DNA from: JAXGXQ01 sp040772685
GTDB taxonomy: Bacteria > Bacillota > Clostridia > Saccharofermentanales > UBA5734
DNA length: 64,000 nt
Direction of reading: 5' to 3'
Assembly (NCBI GenBank): GCA_040772685.1
Contig: JAXGXQ010000005.1
Span: 62,001 to 126,000, forward strand
Part shown: one piece after another, positions 34,960 to 43,967 of the stretch
Numbering within the stretch: the first letter of the stretch is position 1
How the letters are laid out: each line of letters begins with the position of its first letter
Program-made: the position numbers and the translations under genes
Notes under the pieces: generated by a model
Told to the model about the DNA's origin: nothing
What the model saw: only the letters and a program-made list of their open reading frames with translations
The model's database searches: none

Positions 34960-36255
34960 TTAGTCAAGGAATCCTTTGTAATGGCGCATAACCATCTGAG
35001 ATTCCAGCTGGTTGATCAGGTCAAGTGCCACACCAACCACGATAATGACTGCGGTGCCGCCGAACCATATCCCCTGCAGATTGGTGATCAGGCTCATGAT
35101 CGAAGGCAATAGAACGATCAATACCAGGAATATGCCGTCGAACCAGCCCAGCCGGCGAGCCGTCTTGCCGATGAAATCGGAAGTGGGGCGTCCGGGGCGG
35201 TAGCCGGGGATAAAGCCGCCGTTTTTCTGCAGGTTATTGGCTATCTCCAGCGGGTTGAACTGAATCATGCTGTAAAAGAAGGTGAAGCCAATAATCAGGA
35301 AGGCATATACCAGATAATACAGCGGGTTACTGGAGAAATCCTGCACGAAGCGGGCAATGCCGCTGTCCGGTTTGGCAAACATGGAAACCAGGGTTGATGG
35401 CAGCGAGATAATCGACATTGCGAAGATTACCGGCAGCACACCTGACTGGTTAACTTTGATCGGCAGATAGGTGCTCTGACCGCCATACATTTTACGGCCA
35501 ACAACGCGCTTGGCATATTGTACCGGAATCCGGCGCTCAGCAAGCTGGACGAAAACAACTAGTCCGATTGTGAAAACAAATACGGCAATTACCACAAGTG
35601 TCATCAACAGCGATACAAAAATGTTGCTTGTGATCGTGAGTTGCTGGAAGTAGGCAAACAGAGTCCGCACATAGTTGGGCACGCTGGCAACGATACCAGT
35701 AAAAATGATTATTGATATGCCGTTACCAATACCTGACTCGTTGATCTGTTCACCGATCCACATGATGAAGGCAGTACCGGCTGTAAAGCTGAAAATAATC
35801 AGCAGAGCATTGATGCCCGCCGGCAGTGAACTGGCTGAAGCCGTACGTGTGGCGTACCAGTAAGCTGTTGCCTGTAGCAGTGCTAACCCGATTGTGAGAT
35901 AACGCACATACTGCTGGATTTTTTTGCGGCCGGAGTCACCTTCCTTCTGAAGACGTTCCAGGGCAGGGATAGCGACCGTCAACAGCTGCATGATAATCGA
36001 CGAGTTGATATACGGTGTGATACCAAGCGCGAAAACCGATACCTGTTTGAAGGCGCCGCCAGAGATGATATCAAGCAATGATCCCAATTGCCCGAAGCGA
36101 TTGACCAGATCTGTAAAAGCAACAGGGTCAATGCCGGGCACCGGAATTTTAATGCCGATGCGGTAGATGATCATCATGCCAAACGTGAACAACAGCTTCT
36201 TGCGCAGATCAGGTATCCGAATGGCATTCCTGAGAGTGTCAGTCATAGCTGGCAT
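34960..36255 (-). CDS. secY: preprotein translocase subunit SecY
   Basis: A 431-residue channel protein with ten predicted helices. PVPGIDPVAF, the plug region near SGGAFKQVSVFALGITPYIN, and the cytoplasmic loop NLQKNGGFIPGYRPGRPT are conserved. The start at 36255 follows GGAGG by 7 bases. Last gene of the spc operon proper. Confidence 0.98.
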   Translation of the reverse strand: MPAMTDTLRNAIRIPDLRKKLLFTFGMMIIYRIGIKIPVPGIDPVAFTDLVNRFGQLGSLLDIISGGAFKQVSVFALGITPYINSSIIMQLLTVAIPALERLQKEGDSGRKKIQQYVRYLTIGLALLQATAYWYATRTASASSLPAGINALLIIFSFTAGTAFIMWIGEQINESGIGNGISIIIFTGIVASVPNYVRTLFAYFQQLTITSNIFVSLLMTLVVIAVFVFTIGLVVFVQLAERRIPVQYAKRVVGRKMYGGQSTYLPIKVNQSGVLPVIFAMSIISLPSTLVSMFAKPDSGIARFVQDFSSNPLYYLVYAFLIIGFTFFYSMIQFNPLEIANNLQKNGGFIPGYRPGRPTSDFIGKTARRLGWFDGIFLVLIVLLPSIMSLITNLQGIWFGGTAVIIVVGVALDLINQLESQMVMRHYKGFLD

Positions 36256-36257
36256 AA

Positions 36258-36707
36258 TCAAACCTCCTCGGCTGTTCCTCCAGCTTTTTCGATTTTTTCG
36301 CGGGCGCTGGTGGTAAATCCGACAGCTTTTACTGTCAGTTTTTTACTGAGCTTACCCATGCCGAGGACCTTGATGCCGTCATTTACTTTAGCGACTGTTA
36401 CTACGCCGGCTTCAGCCAGTGCTTTGATGTCAACTACGGTGCCGTCAGCGAAAGCTTCCAGGTCGCCGACATTCACTTCAATGTAGGCTGGTGCAAAACG
36501 TTTGTTATTAAATCCGCGCTTCGGCAGACGGCGATAAATAGGCATCTGGCCGCCTTCAAAACCGGGGCGGACACCGCCGCCGGCACGGGCTTTCTGGCCT
36601 TTATGGCCGCGACCGGCAGTTTTGCCGTTACCGCTGCCTGCGCCGCGTCCTTTGCGGTAGGCTTTAGCTCTGGCTCCGGGAGAAGCCGAAATTTCGTTGA
36701 GCTTCAT
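36258..36707 (-). CDS. rplO: 50S ribosomal protein L15
   Basis: A 149-residue assembly protein. MKLNEISASPGARAKAYRKG and the Gly/Lys-rich GAGSGNGKTAGRGHKGQ segment are diagnostic. The ATG at 36707 follows GGAGGACGACGGAT; the longer open frame lacks a ribosome site. Confidence 0.98.
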   Translation of the reverse strand: MKLNEISASPGARAKAYRKGRGAGSGNGKTAGRGHKGQKARAGGGVRPGFEGGQMPIYRRLPKRGFNNKRFAPAYIEVNVGDLEAFADGTVVDIKALAEAGVVTVAKVNDGIKVLGMGKLSKKLTVKAVGFTTSAREKIEKAGGTAEEV

Positions 36708-36721
36708 ATCCGTCGTCCTCC

Positions 36722-36901
36722 TTATGCTTCTTCGCAACGAACCAGATGAGCTACAGTCTTGACCATGCCCCGTGTGGCGGCATTGTCTTCAACTTCAGCA
36801 GTCTGGCCGATTTTATTCAGGCCAAGTGCTTTGACAGTGGCGTACTGGTTTTTGCGAACGTTATTGGTGCTCTTCAGGAGCGTGACTTTCAGCTTTGCCA
36901 T
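36722..36901 (-). CDS. rpmD: 50S ribosomal protein L30
   Basis: A 59-residue protein. AKLKVTLLKSTNNVRKNQ and VKALGLNKIGQTAEVEDN match L30. The ATG at 36901 is preferred over one two codons upstream because AAGGAGGAGC then has proper spacing. Confidence 0.96.
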   Translation of the reverse strand: MAKLKVTLLKSTNNVRKNQYATVKALGLNKIGQTAEVEDNAATRGMVKTVAHLVRCEEA

Positions 36902-36915
36902 GATCATGCTCCTCC

Positions 36916-37410
36916 TTACAGAATTTCCTCAACCGACTTGCCGCGCAAACGTGCGACTTGTTCGGGTGACATCAGGCTCTTCAGTCCCTCCATGGTCGCG
37001 TTGACCATGTTGTTAGGGTTACTGCTGCCCAATGACTTGGTGCGGATATCTTTGATCCCGGCCAGCTCACAGACAGCGCGGACAGGACCGCCGGCAATAA
37101 CGCCGGTACCACCGCCAGCTGCTTTGAGCAGAACCTTGCCGGCGCCATAGACGCCGATGGTATCGTGCGGAATAGTTGAATCAGCCAGCGGGATGCTGAT
37201 CAGATTCTTTTTGGCATCTTCAATGCCTTTGCGAATGGCGTCGGGGATCTCGGCAGCTTTACCAAGGCCTTTGCCAACGTGTCCGTTTTCGTCGCCTACG
37301 ATTACGAGAGCGGCAAAGCGGAAATTGCGGCCGCCTTTAACGGTTTTAGCTACACGGCCGATATGAATGACCTTTTCCTTAAGGTCCAGCGTATTAGGAT
37401 CGATGCGCAT
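36916..37410 (-). CDS. rpsE: 30S ribosomal protein S5
   Basis: A 164-residue protein of the decoding-fidelity region. VIHIGRVAKTVKGGRNFRF and GKGLGKAAEIPDAIRKGIED are conserved. The ATG at 37410 follows GGGAGGAAACGTC by 8 bases. Confidence 0.98.
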   Translation of the reverse strand: MRIDPNTLDLKEKVIHIGRVAKTVKGGRNFRFAALVIVGDENGHVGKGLGKAAEIPDAIRKGIEDAKKNLISIPLADSTIPHDTIGVYGAGKVLLKAAGGGTGVIAGGPVRAVCELAGIKDIRTKSLGSSNPNNMVNATMEGLKSLMSPEQVARLRGKSVEEIL

Positions 37411-37427
37411 GACGTTTCCTCCCTTGC

Positions 37428-37790
37428 TCAAAACTTGAGACCGGCTTCGCGGGCGGCCTCGGCCAAAGCCGCGACACGGCCGTGATAAATGTAGCCGCCT
37501 CTGTCAAAGACGACATTTTCGATGCCCTTGGAAAGTGCCCGCTCGGCAACGAGTTTGCCGACAGCCTTGGAGAGGTCGATCTTGGCGCCTTCCGTATCTT
37601 TTACGCCATTGTCGAGAGATGAAGCGCTGACAAGTGTCACGCCTTTGCTGTCATCGATGACCTGGGCATATATGTTAGTAAGGCTTCTGAAGACGCAGAG
37701 CCTCGGACGCTCGGCAGTACCGCTGATTTTACGGCGCACACGTGCATGCTTGCGTTTACGTGTATCGTTTTTGCATTGTTTTTTAATCAC
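37428..37790 (-). CDS. rplR: 50S ribosomal protein L18
   Basis: A 120-residue 5S rRNA-binding protein. KHARVRRKISGTAERPRLCV and FDRGGYIYHGRVAALAEAAR are diagnostic. It begins with GTG behind AAGGGGTGAC. Confidence 0.98.
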   Translation of the reverse strand: MIKKQCKNDTRKRKHARVRRKISGTAERPRLCVFRSLTNIYAQVIDDSKGVTLVSASSLDNGVKDTEGAKIDLSKAVGKLVAERALSKGIENVVFDRGGYIYHGRVAALAEAAREAGLKF

Positions 37791-37809
37791 TCTTTGTCAC
37801 CCCTTCTTA

Positions 37810-38352
37810 TCAGGCCTTGGCCCCGGTTTTGCCTTCCTTGAGCTTGATGACTTCGAAGTCATACTTAATACCTTTACCCTTGTATGGGTCAGGTACTCTC
37901 AAAGAACGGATCTTGGCGGCGGTTTCGCCAACCAACTGCTTGTCGGCACCTTTGACTACCATCCGGTTAGCAGACGGTACTTCAATGGTGATCCCTGCCG
38001 GCTCGACAACATCGATTGTGTGTGAATAGCCAAGGCTCAGCACAACTTTGTTGCCTTCTTTAACGGCCTTAAAGCCGATGCCGTTAATTTCGAGATTCTT
38101 GCTGAATCCCTGGGATACACCGACGACCATATTGTTGACCAGTGAGCGGGTGAGGCCATGCAGCGCACGGTGCTCTTTCTGGTCAGAGGGCCGGGTGACA
38201 GTAATAATGCCGTTATCAACAGTCACTGTGATATCAGCGGGGATGGCTTGCGTCAGTATTGTCTTGCCGTTCTTAACGGTGACAACCTGGTTTTCTACTT
38301 TGACTTCGACGCCGCTCGGGATGGTGATCGGCATCTTGCCTATTCTGGACAT
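37810..38352 (-). CDS. rplF: 50S ribosomal protein L6
   Basis: A 180-residue protein near the factor-binding site. MSRIGKMPITIPSGVEVKVE at the start and PDPYKGKGIKYDFEVIKLKEGK-type ending are canonical. Confidence 0.98.
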   Translation of the reverse strand: MSRIGKMPITIPSGVEVKVENQVVTVKNGKTILTQAIPADITVTVDNGIITVTRPSDQKEHRALHGLTRSLVNNMVVGVSQGFSKNLEINGIGFKAVKEGNKVVLSLGYSHTIDVVEPAGITIEVPSANRMVVKGADKQLVGETAAKIRSLRVPDPYKGKGIKYDFEVIKLKEGKTGAKA

Positions 38353-38423
38353 TTCCTGTTTCCTCCTGCTCTTGAGATTACGGATGCTCGCCTTGTGGCT
38401 GCAGCACCCCTTTCAGAGTCGTA

Positions 38424-38819
38424 TTACCAGACGTAAGCGAGAACTTCGCCGCCGACATTGGACTGGCGAGCCTTGCGGTCCGTCATTATACCCTGTGATG
38501 TTGAGACAATTGCGATGCCAAGACCGCCAAGTACCTTAGGCAGTTTCTCCGACGGCGCGTAAACACGCAGACCGGGACGCGAAATACGTTTGATACCGGT
38601 AATAACTGGTTTCTTGGCAGCGTACTTAAGTGTAATGCGAATTACACCTTGATGTTCATTGGCTATAGTTTCGATTTTGCTGATATAGCCTTCTTCCTGG
38701 AGGATCTGAGCGATTGCTTTCTTCAGATTGGAAGCAGGCACTTCAACTGTGGGGTGCCCGGCCGCTCCGGCATTGCGGATTCTGGTGAGCATATCTGCGA
38801 TAGTATCTGTGATTTGCAT
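38424..38819 (-). CDS. rpsH: 30S ribosomal protein S8
   Basis: A 131-residue central-domain assembly protein. MQITDTIADMLTRIRNAGAA starts at 38819, though the frame stays open 49 codons further upstream. The C-terminal STSQGIMTDRKARQSNVGGE is diagnostic. Confidence 0.98.
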   Translation of the reverse strand: MQITDTIADMLTRIRNAGAAGHPTVEVPASNLKKAIAQILQEEGYISKIETIANEHQGVIRITLKYAAKKPVITGIKRISRPGLRVYAPSEKLPKVLGGLGIAIVSTSQGIMTDRKARQSNVGGEVLAYVW

Positions 38820-38835
38820 TGATCTTCCTCCTCCC

Positions 38836-39021
38836 TTACCAGCTGGCTTTGCGCACGCCGGGAATCTGGCCTTTATAAGCCAGTTCACGGAAGCACAGAC
38901 GGCAAACGCCGTATTTGCGCAGATAAGCACGAGGACGGCCGCAGAGTTTGCAGCGGTTATGGACACGCGTGCTGAATGCCGGGGTCCTCTGCGATTTAAG
39001 TATCATGGATTTTTTGGCCAT
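38836..39021 (-). CDS. rpsN: 30S ribosomal protein S14, zinc type
   Basis: A 61-residue zinc-dependent form (type Z). CKLCGRPRAYLRKYGVCRLC supplies the four cysteines. It sits between rplE and rpsH as usual in Firmicutes. Confidence 0.98.
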   Translation of the reverse strand: MAKKSMILKSQRTPAFSTRVHNRCKLCGRPRAYLRKYGVCRLCFRELAYKGQIPGVRKASW

Positions 39022-39036
39022 TTCCGTTCCTCCCGC

Positions 39037-39576
39037 TTACTTACTGAACGGCATGCCGAGCTGCCGGAGAAGTTCTCTGGCTTCCTCGTCGGTTTTCGCC
39101 GTCGTTACAATAATGATATCCAGGCCGCGGATCTTGTCGATCTTGTCGTAGTCGATTTCCGGAAAGATCAACTGTTCCTTAGCGCCCATAGCGTAGTTGC
39201 CATGGCCATCAAAGGAGTTGGGGCTGACGCCGCGGAAGTCACGGACGCGGGGCAGTGAAATATTGATCAGCTTGTCGAGGAATTCGTACATTTTGTCGCC
39301 GCGCAGTGTTACCTTGCAGCCAATGTCCATTCCTTCACGCAGTTTGAAAGCAGCAACAGACTTACGGGCTTTGGTGATTACCGGCCGCTGACCTGCGATC
39401 ACGCTCATATCACGCGCTGAGCTTTCAATTGCTTTCGGGTTATCCTTGACTTCACCGACGCCCATGTTAAGGACAATCTTCTCGAGCTTGGGAACCTGCA
39501 TTACTGATGTGTAGCCGAAGGCTGCCGTAAGGGCAGGAACGGCTTCTTTGACGTATTTGTCTTTTAATCTTGTCAT
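39037..39576 (-). CDS. rplE: 50S ribosomal protein L5
   Basis: A 179-residue 5S rRNA-binding protein of the central protuberance. VPKLEKIVLNMGVGEVKDN, RDFRGVSPNSFDGHGNYAMG and DIIIVTTAKTDEEARELL are diagnostic. Confidence 0.98.
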   Translation of the reverse strand: MTRLKDKYVKEAVPALTAAFGYTSVMQVPKLEKIVLNMGVGEVKDNPKAIESSARDMSVIAGQRPVITKARKSVAAFKLREGMDIGCKVTLRGDKMYEFLDKLINISLPRVRDFRGVSPNSFDGHGNYAMGAKEQLIFPEIDYDKIDKIRGLDIIIVTTAKTDEEARELLRQLGMPFSK

Positions 39577-39597
39577 TTGGATGCCTCCTTGCCTTTC

Positions 39598-39939
39598 TTA
39601 TTTGGCCGCCTGGCGGACGGTATTGATCACTTCATTACAGCTTTTGCAGAAACGGACTTTTTCGCCGTTCTCAAGAACTTTGTGACCTGTCTTTGAGGGA
39701 CGTTTGCAGTGGCTGCAAACCAGCATTACATTGGAGCTGCTGATGGCTGCTTCCTGACGGATAATACCGCCTTGCTGATAACGGCCCTTCGGTTTTTTAT
39801 GCTTAATGGCAATGTTTACGCCCTCAACAATGACGCGGCCTTCGTCAGCCATCACTTTGAGAACCTTGCCGGTTTTGCCGGCATCCTTGCCGGTCAGGAC
39901 ATACACGTTGTCGTCCCGTTTTACGTGAATCTTACTCAT
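39598..39939 (-). CDS. rplX: 50S ribosomal protein L24
   Basis: A 113-residue assembly initiator with the KOW motif in NVYVLTGKDAGKTGKVLKV and a C-terminal Cys pair set (LVCSHCKRP, RFCKSC). Confidence 0.97.
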   Translation of the reverse strand: MSKIHVKRDDNVYVLTGKDAGKTGKVLKVMADEGRVIVEGVNIAIKHKKPKGRYQQGGIIRQEAAISSSNVMLVCSHCKRPSKTGHKVLENGEKVRFCKSCNEVINTVRQAAK

Positions 39940-39954
39940 CGTGCCTGTCCCTCC

Positions 39955-40323
39955 TTACAATACTTCCGGCGCCAGTGACAGGATTTTCATGTAGTCCCGG
40001 TCACGGAGCTCACGCGCGATCGGCCCAAAGATACGGGTACCGCGCGGGTTTTTGTCCTCTTTAATAAGAACTGCCGCATTTTCGTCGAATTTGATATAAG
40101 AACCGTCCGGACGTCTTACGCCCTTCTTTGTACGGACAACAACCGCTTTGACGACTTCGCCTTTTTTCACAACGCCGCCGGGTGTCGCTTCGCGAACCGA
40201 GCATACAATGACGTCACCGATGTTGGCAAACTTGCGCCAGGAGCCACCGAGGACCTTGATGCAGAGAAGCTGCTTGGCACCGGTATTGTCAGCGGATTTG
40301 AGGACTGTCTCTACCTGAATCAT
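39955..40323 (-). CDS. rplN: 50S ribosomal protein L14
   Basis: A 122-residue protein. MIQVETVLKSADNTGAKQLL and GTRIFGPIARELRDRDYMKI are canonical. Confidence 0.98.
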   Translation of the reverse strand: MIQVETVLKSADNTGAKQLLCIKVLGGSWRKFANIGDVIVCSVREATPGGVVKKGEVVKAVVVRTKKGVRRPDGSYIKFDENAAVLIKEDKNPRGTRIFGPIARELRDRDYMKILSLAPEVL

Positions 40324-40357
40324 TCAATATTCCTCCTTCCCGAACCCTGTAACAGGA

Positions 40358-40624
40358 TCATTTCGCCTTCTCGATGATTTCCACCAGTCTCCAGCGTTTG
40401 TCCTTGCTCAGCGGGCGGGTTTCCATGACTTTGACCTTGTCACCGATGCCGCATGCGTTTTCTTCATCATGAGCTTTCAGTTTATAGGTTCTTTTCATGA
40501 TCTTTTTGTACATAGGGTGTTTGACAAACTCTGTTACGGCTACAACAACGGTTTTTTCCATTTTGTCGCTGACAACGAGGCCAACCCGGGTTTTTCTGTT
40601 GCTTCTAATTTTCATATTTTCCAT
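40358..40624 (-). CDS. rpsQ: 30S ribosomal protein S17
   Basis: An 88-residue OB-fold protein. KTRVGLVVSDKMEKTVVVAV and METRPLSKDKRWRLVEIIEK are diagnostic. The ATG at 40624 follows AAGGAGAGG. Confidence 0.97.
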   Translation of the reverse strand: MENMKIRSNRKTRVGLVVSDKMEKTVVVAVTEFVKHPMYKKIMKRTYKLKAHDEENACGIGDKVKVMETRPLSKDKRWRLVEIIEKAK

Positions 40625-40640
40625 ATGCTCAATCCTCTCC

Positions 40641-40844
40641 TTAAGCCTTCATGCTCTTGAGCTCCCGCTCACGCAGGATGGTCCTTACGCGGGCCATGTC
40701 GCGTTTGACGGTACGGAGCTTCAGAGGATTCTCAAGCTGATTGGTGGCATGCTGAAAGCGGAGACGGAACAGTTCTTCCTTGAGGTCAAGCAGTTCCTGA
40801 TTGAGTTCGTCGTTGCTTTTTTCACGGATCTCACTAGGCTTCAC
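40641..40844 (-). CDS. rpmC: 50S ribosomal protein L29
   Basis: A 67-residue protein at the tunnel exit (KPSEIREKSNDELNQELLDL; RTVKRDMARVRTILRERE). A GTG start at 40844 is chosen, behind GAAGGAAGG within the last codons of rplP. The two genes overlap by 11 bp. Confidence 0.93.
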   Translation of the reverse strand: MKPSEIREKSNDELNQELLDLKEELFRLRFQHATNQLENPLKLRTVKRDMARVRTILRERELKSMKA

Positions 40845-41265
40845 TGACGTCACCTTCCTTCTCTCTGGCGATAAATTTGGTCTTGCAGGGCAGTTTATGC
40901 GCCGCCAGACGCAGGGCTTCACGAGCGTCCTCTTCGGATACGCCGGCGATTTCAAACAGGACACGGCCTGGTTTGACGACGGCTACCCAGAATTCGGGTG
41001 AACCTTTACCGGAACCCATGCGGGTTTCAGCTGGTTTTGAAGTTACGGGCTTATGCGGGAAGATCTTGATCCAGACCTGGCCGCCACGTTTGACAAAGCG
41101 GTTAATGGCGACACGAGCCGCTTCGATTTGGTTGCTGGTGATCCAGACAGGCTCAAGAGCTACCAGGCCGTATTCGCCGTAGCTGATGAAGTTGCCGCGA
41201 GTAGCCTTACCGGTCATACGGCCGCGGTGCTGCCTTCTGTACTTGACACGCTTTGGAAGCAGCAT
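40834..41265 (-). CDS. rplP: 50S ribosomal protein L16
   Basis: A 143-residue protein near the A site. MLLPKRVKYRRQHRGRMTGK at the start and MGSGKGSPEFWVAVVKPGR are conserved. Its first base is the last base of rpsC. Confidence 0.98.
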   Translation of the reverse strand: MLLPKRVKYRRQHRGRMTGKATRGNFISYGEYGLVALEPVWITSNQIEAARVAINRFVKRGGQVWIKIFPHKPVTSKPAETRMGSGKGSPEFWVAVVKPGRVLFEIAGVSEEDAREALRLAAHKLPCKTKFIAREKEGDVSEA

Positions 41266-41936
41266 CAGGCTTCGCCTCCTTCCGTATTCCTGACCTTACG
41301 GGGTGCAGGGTAGATTTCGCCTTTGTAAACCCAGACTTTGACGCCGATGCGTCCATAGGTTGTCTTGGCTTCAGCGAAACCATAGTCGATATCCGCGCGC
41401 AGAGTCTGCAGCGGGATGGTTCCTTCATGGTAATGCTCGACCCGGGCGATTTCAGCGCCGCCGAGACGGCCGGAAACCATGGTCTTGATACCTTTTGCGC
41501 CCATTCGCATGGCGCGGCCCATGGTTTGTTTCATGGCCCGGCGGAATGAAACACGTTCTTCGAGCTGACGGGCGATATTTTCGGCAACGAGCTGAGCCTC
41601 GGTGTCAACTGATTTAATTTCATTGACATTCAGGAAGAAAGTGCCGTTGAAACGGGCTTTCAATTTCTTTTTGAGGTCTTCGATGCCTGAGCCCTGACGA
41701 CCGATAATGATGCCGGGTTTACCGGTCCAGATTGTGATCTGGGTACGATCGTCGCCCTTGCGTTCGATTTCAATGCGGGAGATTCCAGCCTTAAAGCCTT
41801 CAGCCTTCACGAAATCACGGATTTTTTTATCTTCGATTAAATATTTACTGTAGTTTTTCTTGTCAGCGTACCACCGAGTATCCCAGTCTTTAATTACACC
41901 AACGCGAAAACCATGCGGATTTACCTTCTGGCCCAT
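41265..41936 (-). CDS. rpsC: 30S ribosomal protein S3
   Basis: A 223-residue mRNA-entry protein with a KH domain (GKPGIIIGRQGSGIEDLKK). MGQKVNPHGFRVGVIKDWDT and RVEHYHEGTIPLQTLRADID are canonical. Confidence 0.98.
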   Translation of the reverse strand: MGQKVNPHGFRVGVIKDWDTRWYADKKNYSKYLIEDKKIRDFVKAEGFKAGISRIEIERKGDDRTQITIWTGKPGIIIGRQGSGIEDLKKKLKARFNGTFFLNVNEIKSVDTEAQLVAENIARQLEERVSFRRAMKQTMGRAMRMGAKGIKTMVSGRLGGAEIARVEHYHEGTIPLQTLRADIDYGFAEAKTTYGRIGVKVWVYKGEIYPAPRKVRNTEGGEA

Positions 41937-41948
41937 CTGTTAACCTCC

Positions 41949-42425
41949 TTAAACCCTTTCTTTGACGACGACCGTGACGTGGCTTGTCCGTTTGTTAATG
42001 CGGGACGCGCTGCCTCGGGCTCTCGGAATGATCCGCTTGATGATCGGACCAGGGTTGGCGTAACAGTCCGCGACATAAAGCGCGTCGCGGTCAAGGCTAT
42101 TGTTGTTGACGGCGTTGGATTCCGCTGATTTCAGCAGCTTCTCCAGTACAGGAGACGCGCTCTTGGGTGTGTAGCGCAGAATCGCGTAAGCTTCGTCAAT
42201 TCCTTTGCCCTTGACCAGGTTGGCAACAACGTTGACCTTGCGCTGGGCTATACGGATATTGCGGGCAATTGCACGGCCTTCATCTTTGCCAATGCCAAGG
42301 ACTTTTCTTTCTTTTTTGGTCAGCAGCTTCGGCTTTTTTGATTTCGGAGCCACTTTTTTATACTGCTCGATGAGCATATCACGATTCTCGAGCAGGTATT
42401 CTTTGCTCATGACCTTTTTTTCCAC
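41949..42425 (-). CDS. rplV: 50S ribosomal protein L22 with N-terminal extension
   Basis: The conserved L22 core (AIARNIRIAQRKVNVVANLV to RTSHVTVVVKERV) is complete. About 45 residues rich in Lys and Glu precede it. A GTG at 42425 is chosen, 9 bases after GGGAGG, giving 158 residues; an ATG at 42410 is the alternative. Usual L22 is about 110 residues. Confidence 0.94.
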   Translation of the reverse strand: MEKKVMSKEYLLENRDMLIEQYKKVAPKSKKPKLLTKKERKVLGIGKDEGRAIARNIRIAQRKVNVVANLVKGKGIDEAYAILRYTPKSASPVLEKLLKSAESNAVNNNSLDRDALYVADCYANPGPIIKRIIPRARGSASRINKRTSHVTVVVKERV

Positions 42426-42459
42426 TTGGGGGTTCCTCCCTTCTTGCTTCAGGCTCGCC

Positions 42460-42735
42460 TTATCTTGTTGTTTTCTCTGATCCGGCGTGCCCCCTGAAGA
42501 TTCTGGTGGGAGCGAATTCGCCAAGCTTGTGTCCGACCATTTCCTCAACTATATAGACCGGTACGTGTTTTCTTCCATCATGAACCGCGATTGTGTGACC
42601 GACCATTTCGGGGAAGATGGTCGATGAGCGGGACCACGTTTTGATGACTTTTTTCTCATTTTTCGCATTCATGTCTTCAATGCGGGCCATCAGTCTCTCC
42701 TGGACAAAAAAGCCCTTTTTAGTTGAACGACTCAT
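42460..42735 (-). CDS. rpsS: 30S ribosomal protein S19
   Basis: A 91-residue head protein. MSRSTKKGFFVQERLMARIE, TWSRSSTIFPEMVGHTIAVH and LGEFAPTRIFRGH are diagnostic. Confidence 0.98.
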   Translation of the reverse strand: MSRSTKKGFFVQERLMARIEDMNAKNEKKVIKTWSRSSTIFPEMVGHTIAVHDGRKHVPVYIVEEMVGHKLGEFAPTRIFRGHAGSEKTTR

Positions 42736-42755
42736 TTATCGCCAGCCTCCATTCA

Positions 42756-43586
42756 TTATTTGCTGCGGCGTTTAACAATGTACTTGCTTGACGCCTTTGT
42801 GCGGTTCCGTGTCTTTTTGCCGAGAGTAGGCACACCCCAGGGGGTAACCGGGCTGGGCATTCCGATCGGAGACTTGCCTTCACCACCGCCATGAGGGTGA
42901 TCGCACGGGTTCATAACCACACCGCGGACGCTGGGGCGGAAGCCCAGGTGACGTTTGCGGCCGGCTTTGCCGATGTTGATGTTTTCGTGTTCAGAGTTGC
43001 CTACCGAACCGACGGTGGCGCGGCAGTTGAGCTGCACCATACGGACTTCACCGGAAGGCAGCCGGACTTGCGCGTAGCCGTTTTCTTTGGCCATCAGCTG
43101 AGCATAGGCGCCTGCGGTACGAACCATCTGCGCGCCCTTGCCGGGCTTCATTTCAATGTTGTGAATAACTGTGCCCACCGGGATGTTTTCGAGCGGGAGA
43201 CAGTTGCCGTCAATGATATCGGCGTCAGGACCGCTGACTACCACGCTGCCGGGCTTAACTCCGTCCGGAGCCAGGATATAGGCTTTCTGGCCGTCGATAT
43301 ACTGGATCAGCGCCAGATAAGCTGTACGGTTGGGATCATATTCGATCGCCTTGACGGTGGCGTTGATGCCATCACGTTTACGTTTCCAATCGATCACACG
43401 GATTTTTGTGCGGTTGCCGCCGCCACGGTGGCGGACTGTGATGCGGCCATATGCGTTACGGCCGCCTGTATTGCCTCTCGAGACCAGAAGCGCCTTCTCG
43501 GGCTTCTTATCGCTGACTTCAGAAAAATCAGCCACGGTCATCTGCCTTCTGGCAGGAGAAGTCGGATTAAAGCTTTTGACTGCCAT
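42756..43586 (-). CDS. rplB: 50S ribosomal protein L2
   Basis: A 276-residue protein supporting peptidyl transfer. RNAYGRITVRHRGGGNRTKI and RGVVMNPCDHPHGGGEGKSP, with the conserved His, are present. Confidence 0.99.
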   Translation of the reverse strand: MAVKSFNPTSPARRQMTVADFSEVSDKKPEKALLVSRGNTGGRNAYGRITVRHRGGGNRTKIRVIDWKRKRDGINATVKAIEYDPNRTAYLALIQYIDGQKAYILAPDGVKPGSVVVSGPDADIIDGNCLPLENIPVGTVIHNIEMKPGKGAQMVRTAGAYAQLMAKENGYAQVRLPSGEVRMVQLNCRATVGSVGNSEHENINIGKAGRKRHLGFRPSVRGVVMNPCDHPHGGGEGKSPIGMPSPVTPWGVPTLGKKTRNRTKASSKYIVKRRSK

Positions 43587-43613
43587 CTCGGTTCACTCCT
43601 TCTCTTGTCCGAC

Positions 43614-43967
43614 TCACTGGCCGAAACCGAATTCCTCTATTGTTGTCTTATATTTGCGGGTGGATTGGGTCTGTTTACCGCCCGCTGTCAGATAAGACTC
43701 AGCCGAGGGATCTGTGTCAATCGTCACGACAGCCTTCTTGTAGCCAACTGTTTTGCCGACATGGACGCCCTGACGTTTTGTTTTACCTTCATAGTTGGTG
43801 GTATTGATAGCCTTGACTTTTACTTCAAACAGTTTTTCTACTGCCTGGCGAATTTCGGGCTTTGTTGAGCCAGCGGCAACGATAAAAGTATATTTGCCGA
43901 TGGCAGCATCAGCGGTGCTGCGCTCCGTGATGACCGGACGGATGATAATGTCATGTGCGGTTTTCAT
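43614..43967 (-). CDS. rplW: 50S ribosomal protein L23
   Basis: A 117-residue tunnel-exit protein (DIIIRPVITERSTADAAIGK; VKAINTTNYEGKTKRQGVHV). Its start overlaps the rplD stop by one base. Confidence 0.98.
   Translation of the reverse strand: MKTAHDIIIRPVITERSTADAAIGKYTFIVAAGSTKPEIRQAVEKLFEVKVKAINTTNYEGKTKRQGVHVGKTVGYKKAVVTIDTDPSAESYLTAGGKQTQSTRKYKTTIEEFGFGQ

Noticed and set aside
42891..43868. 325-codon frame on the plus strand
   Set aside because: Antisense to rplB and rplW; no family resemblance and no operon partners.
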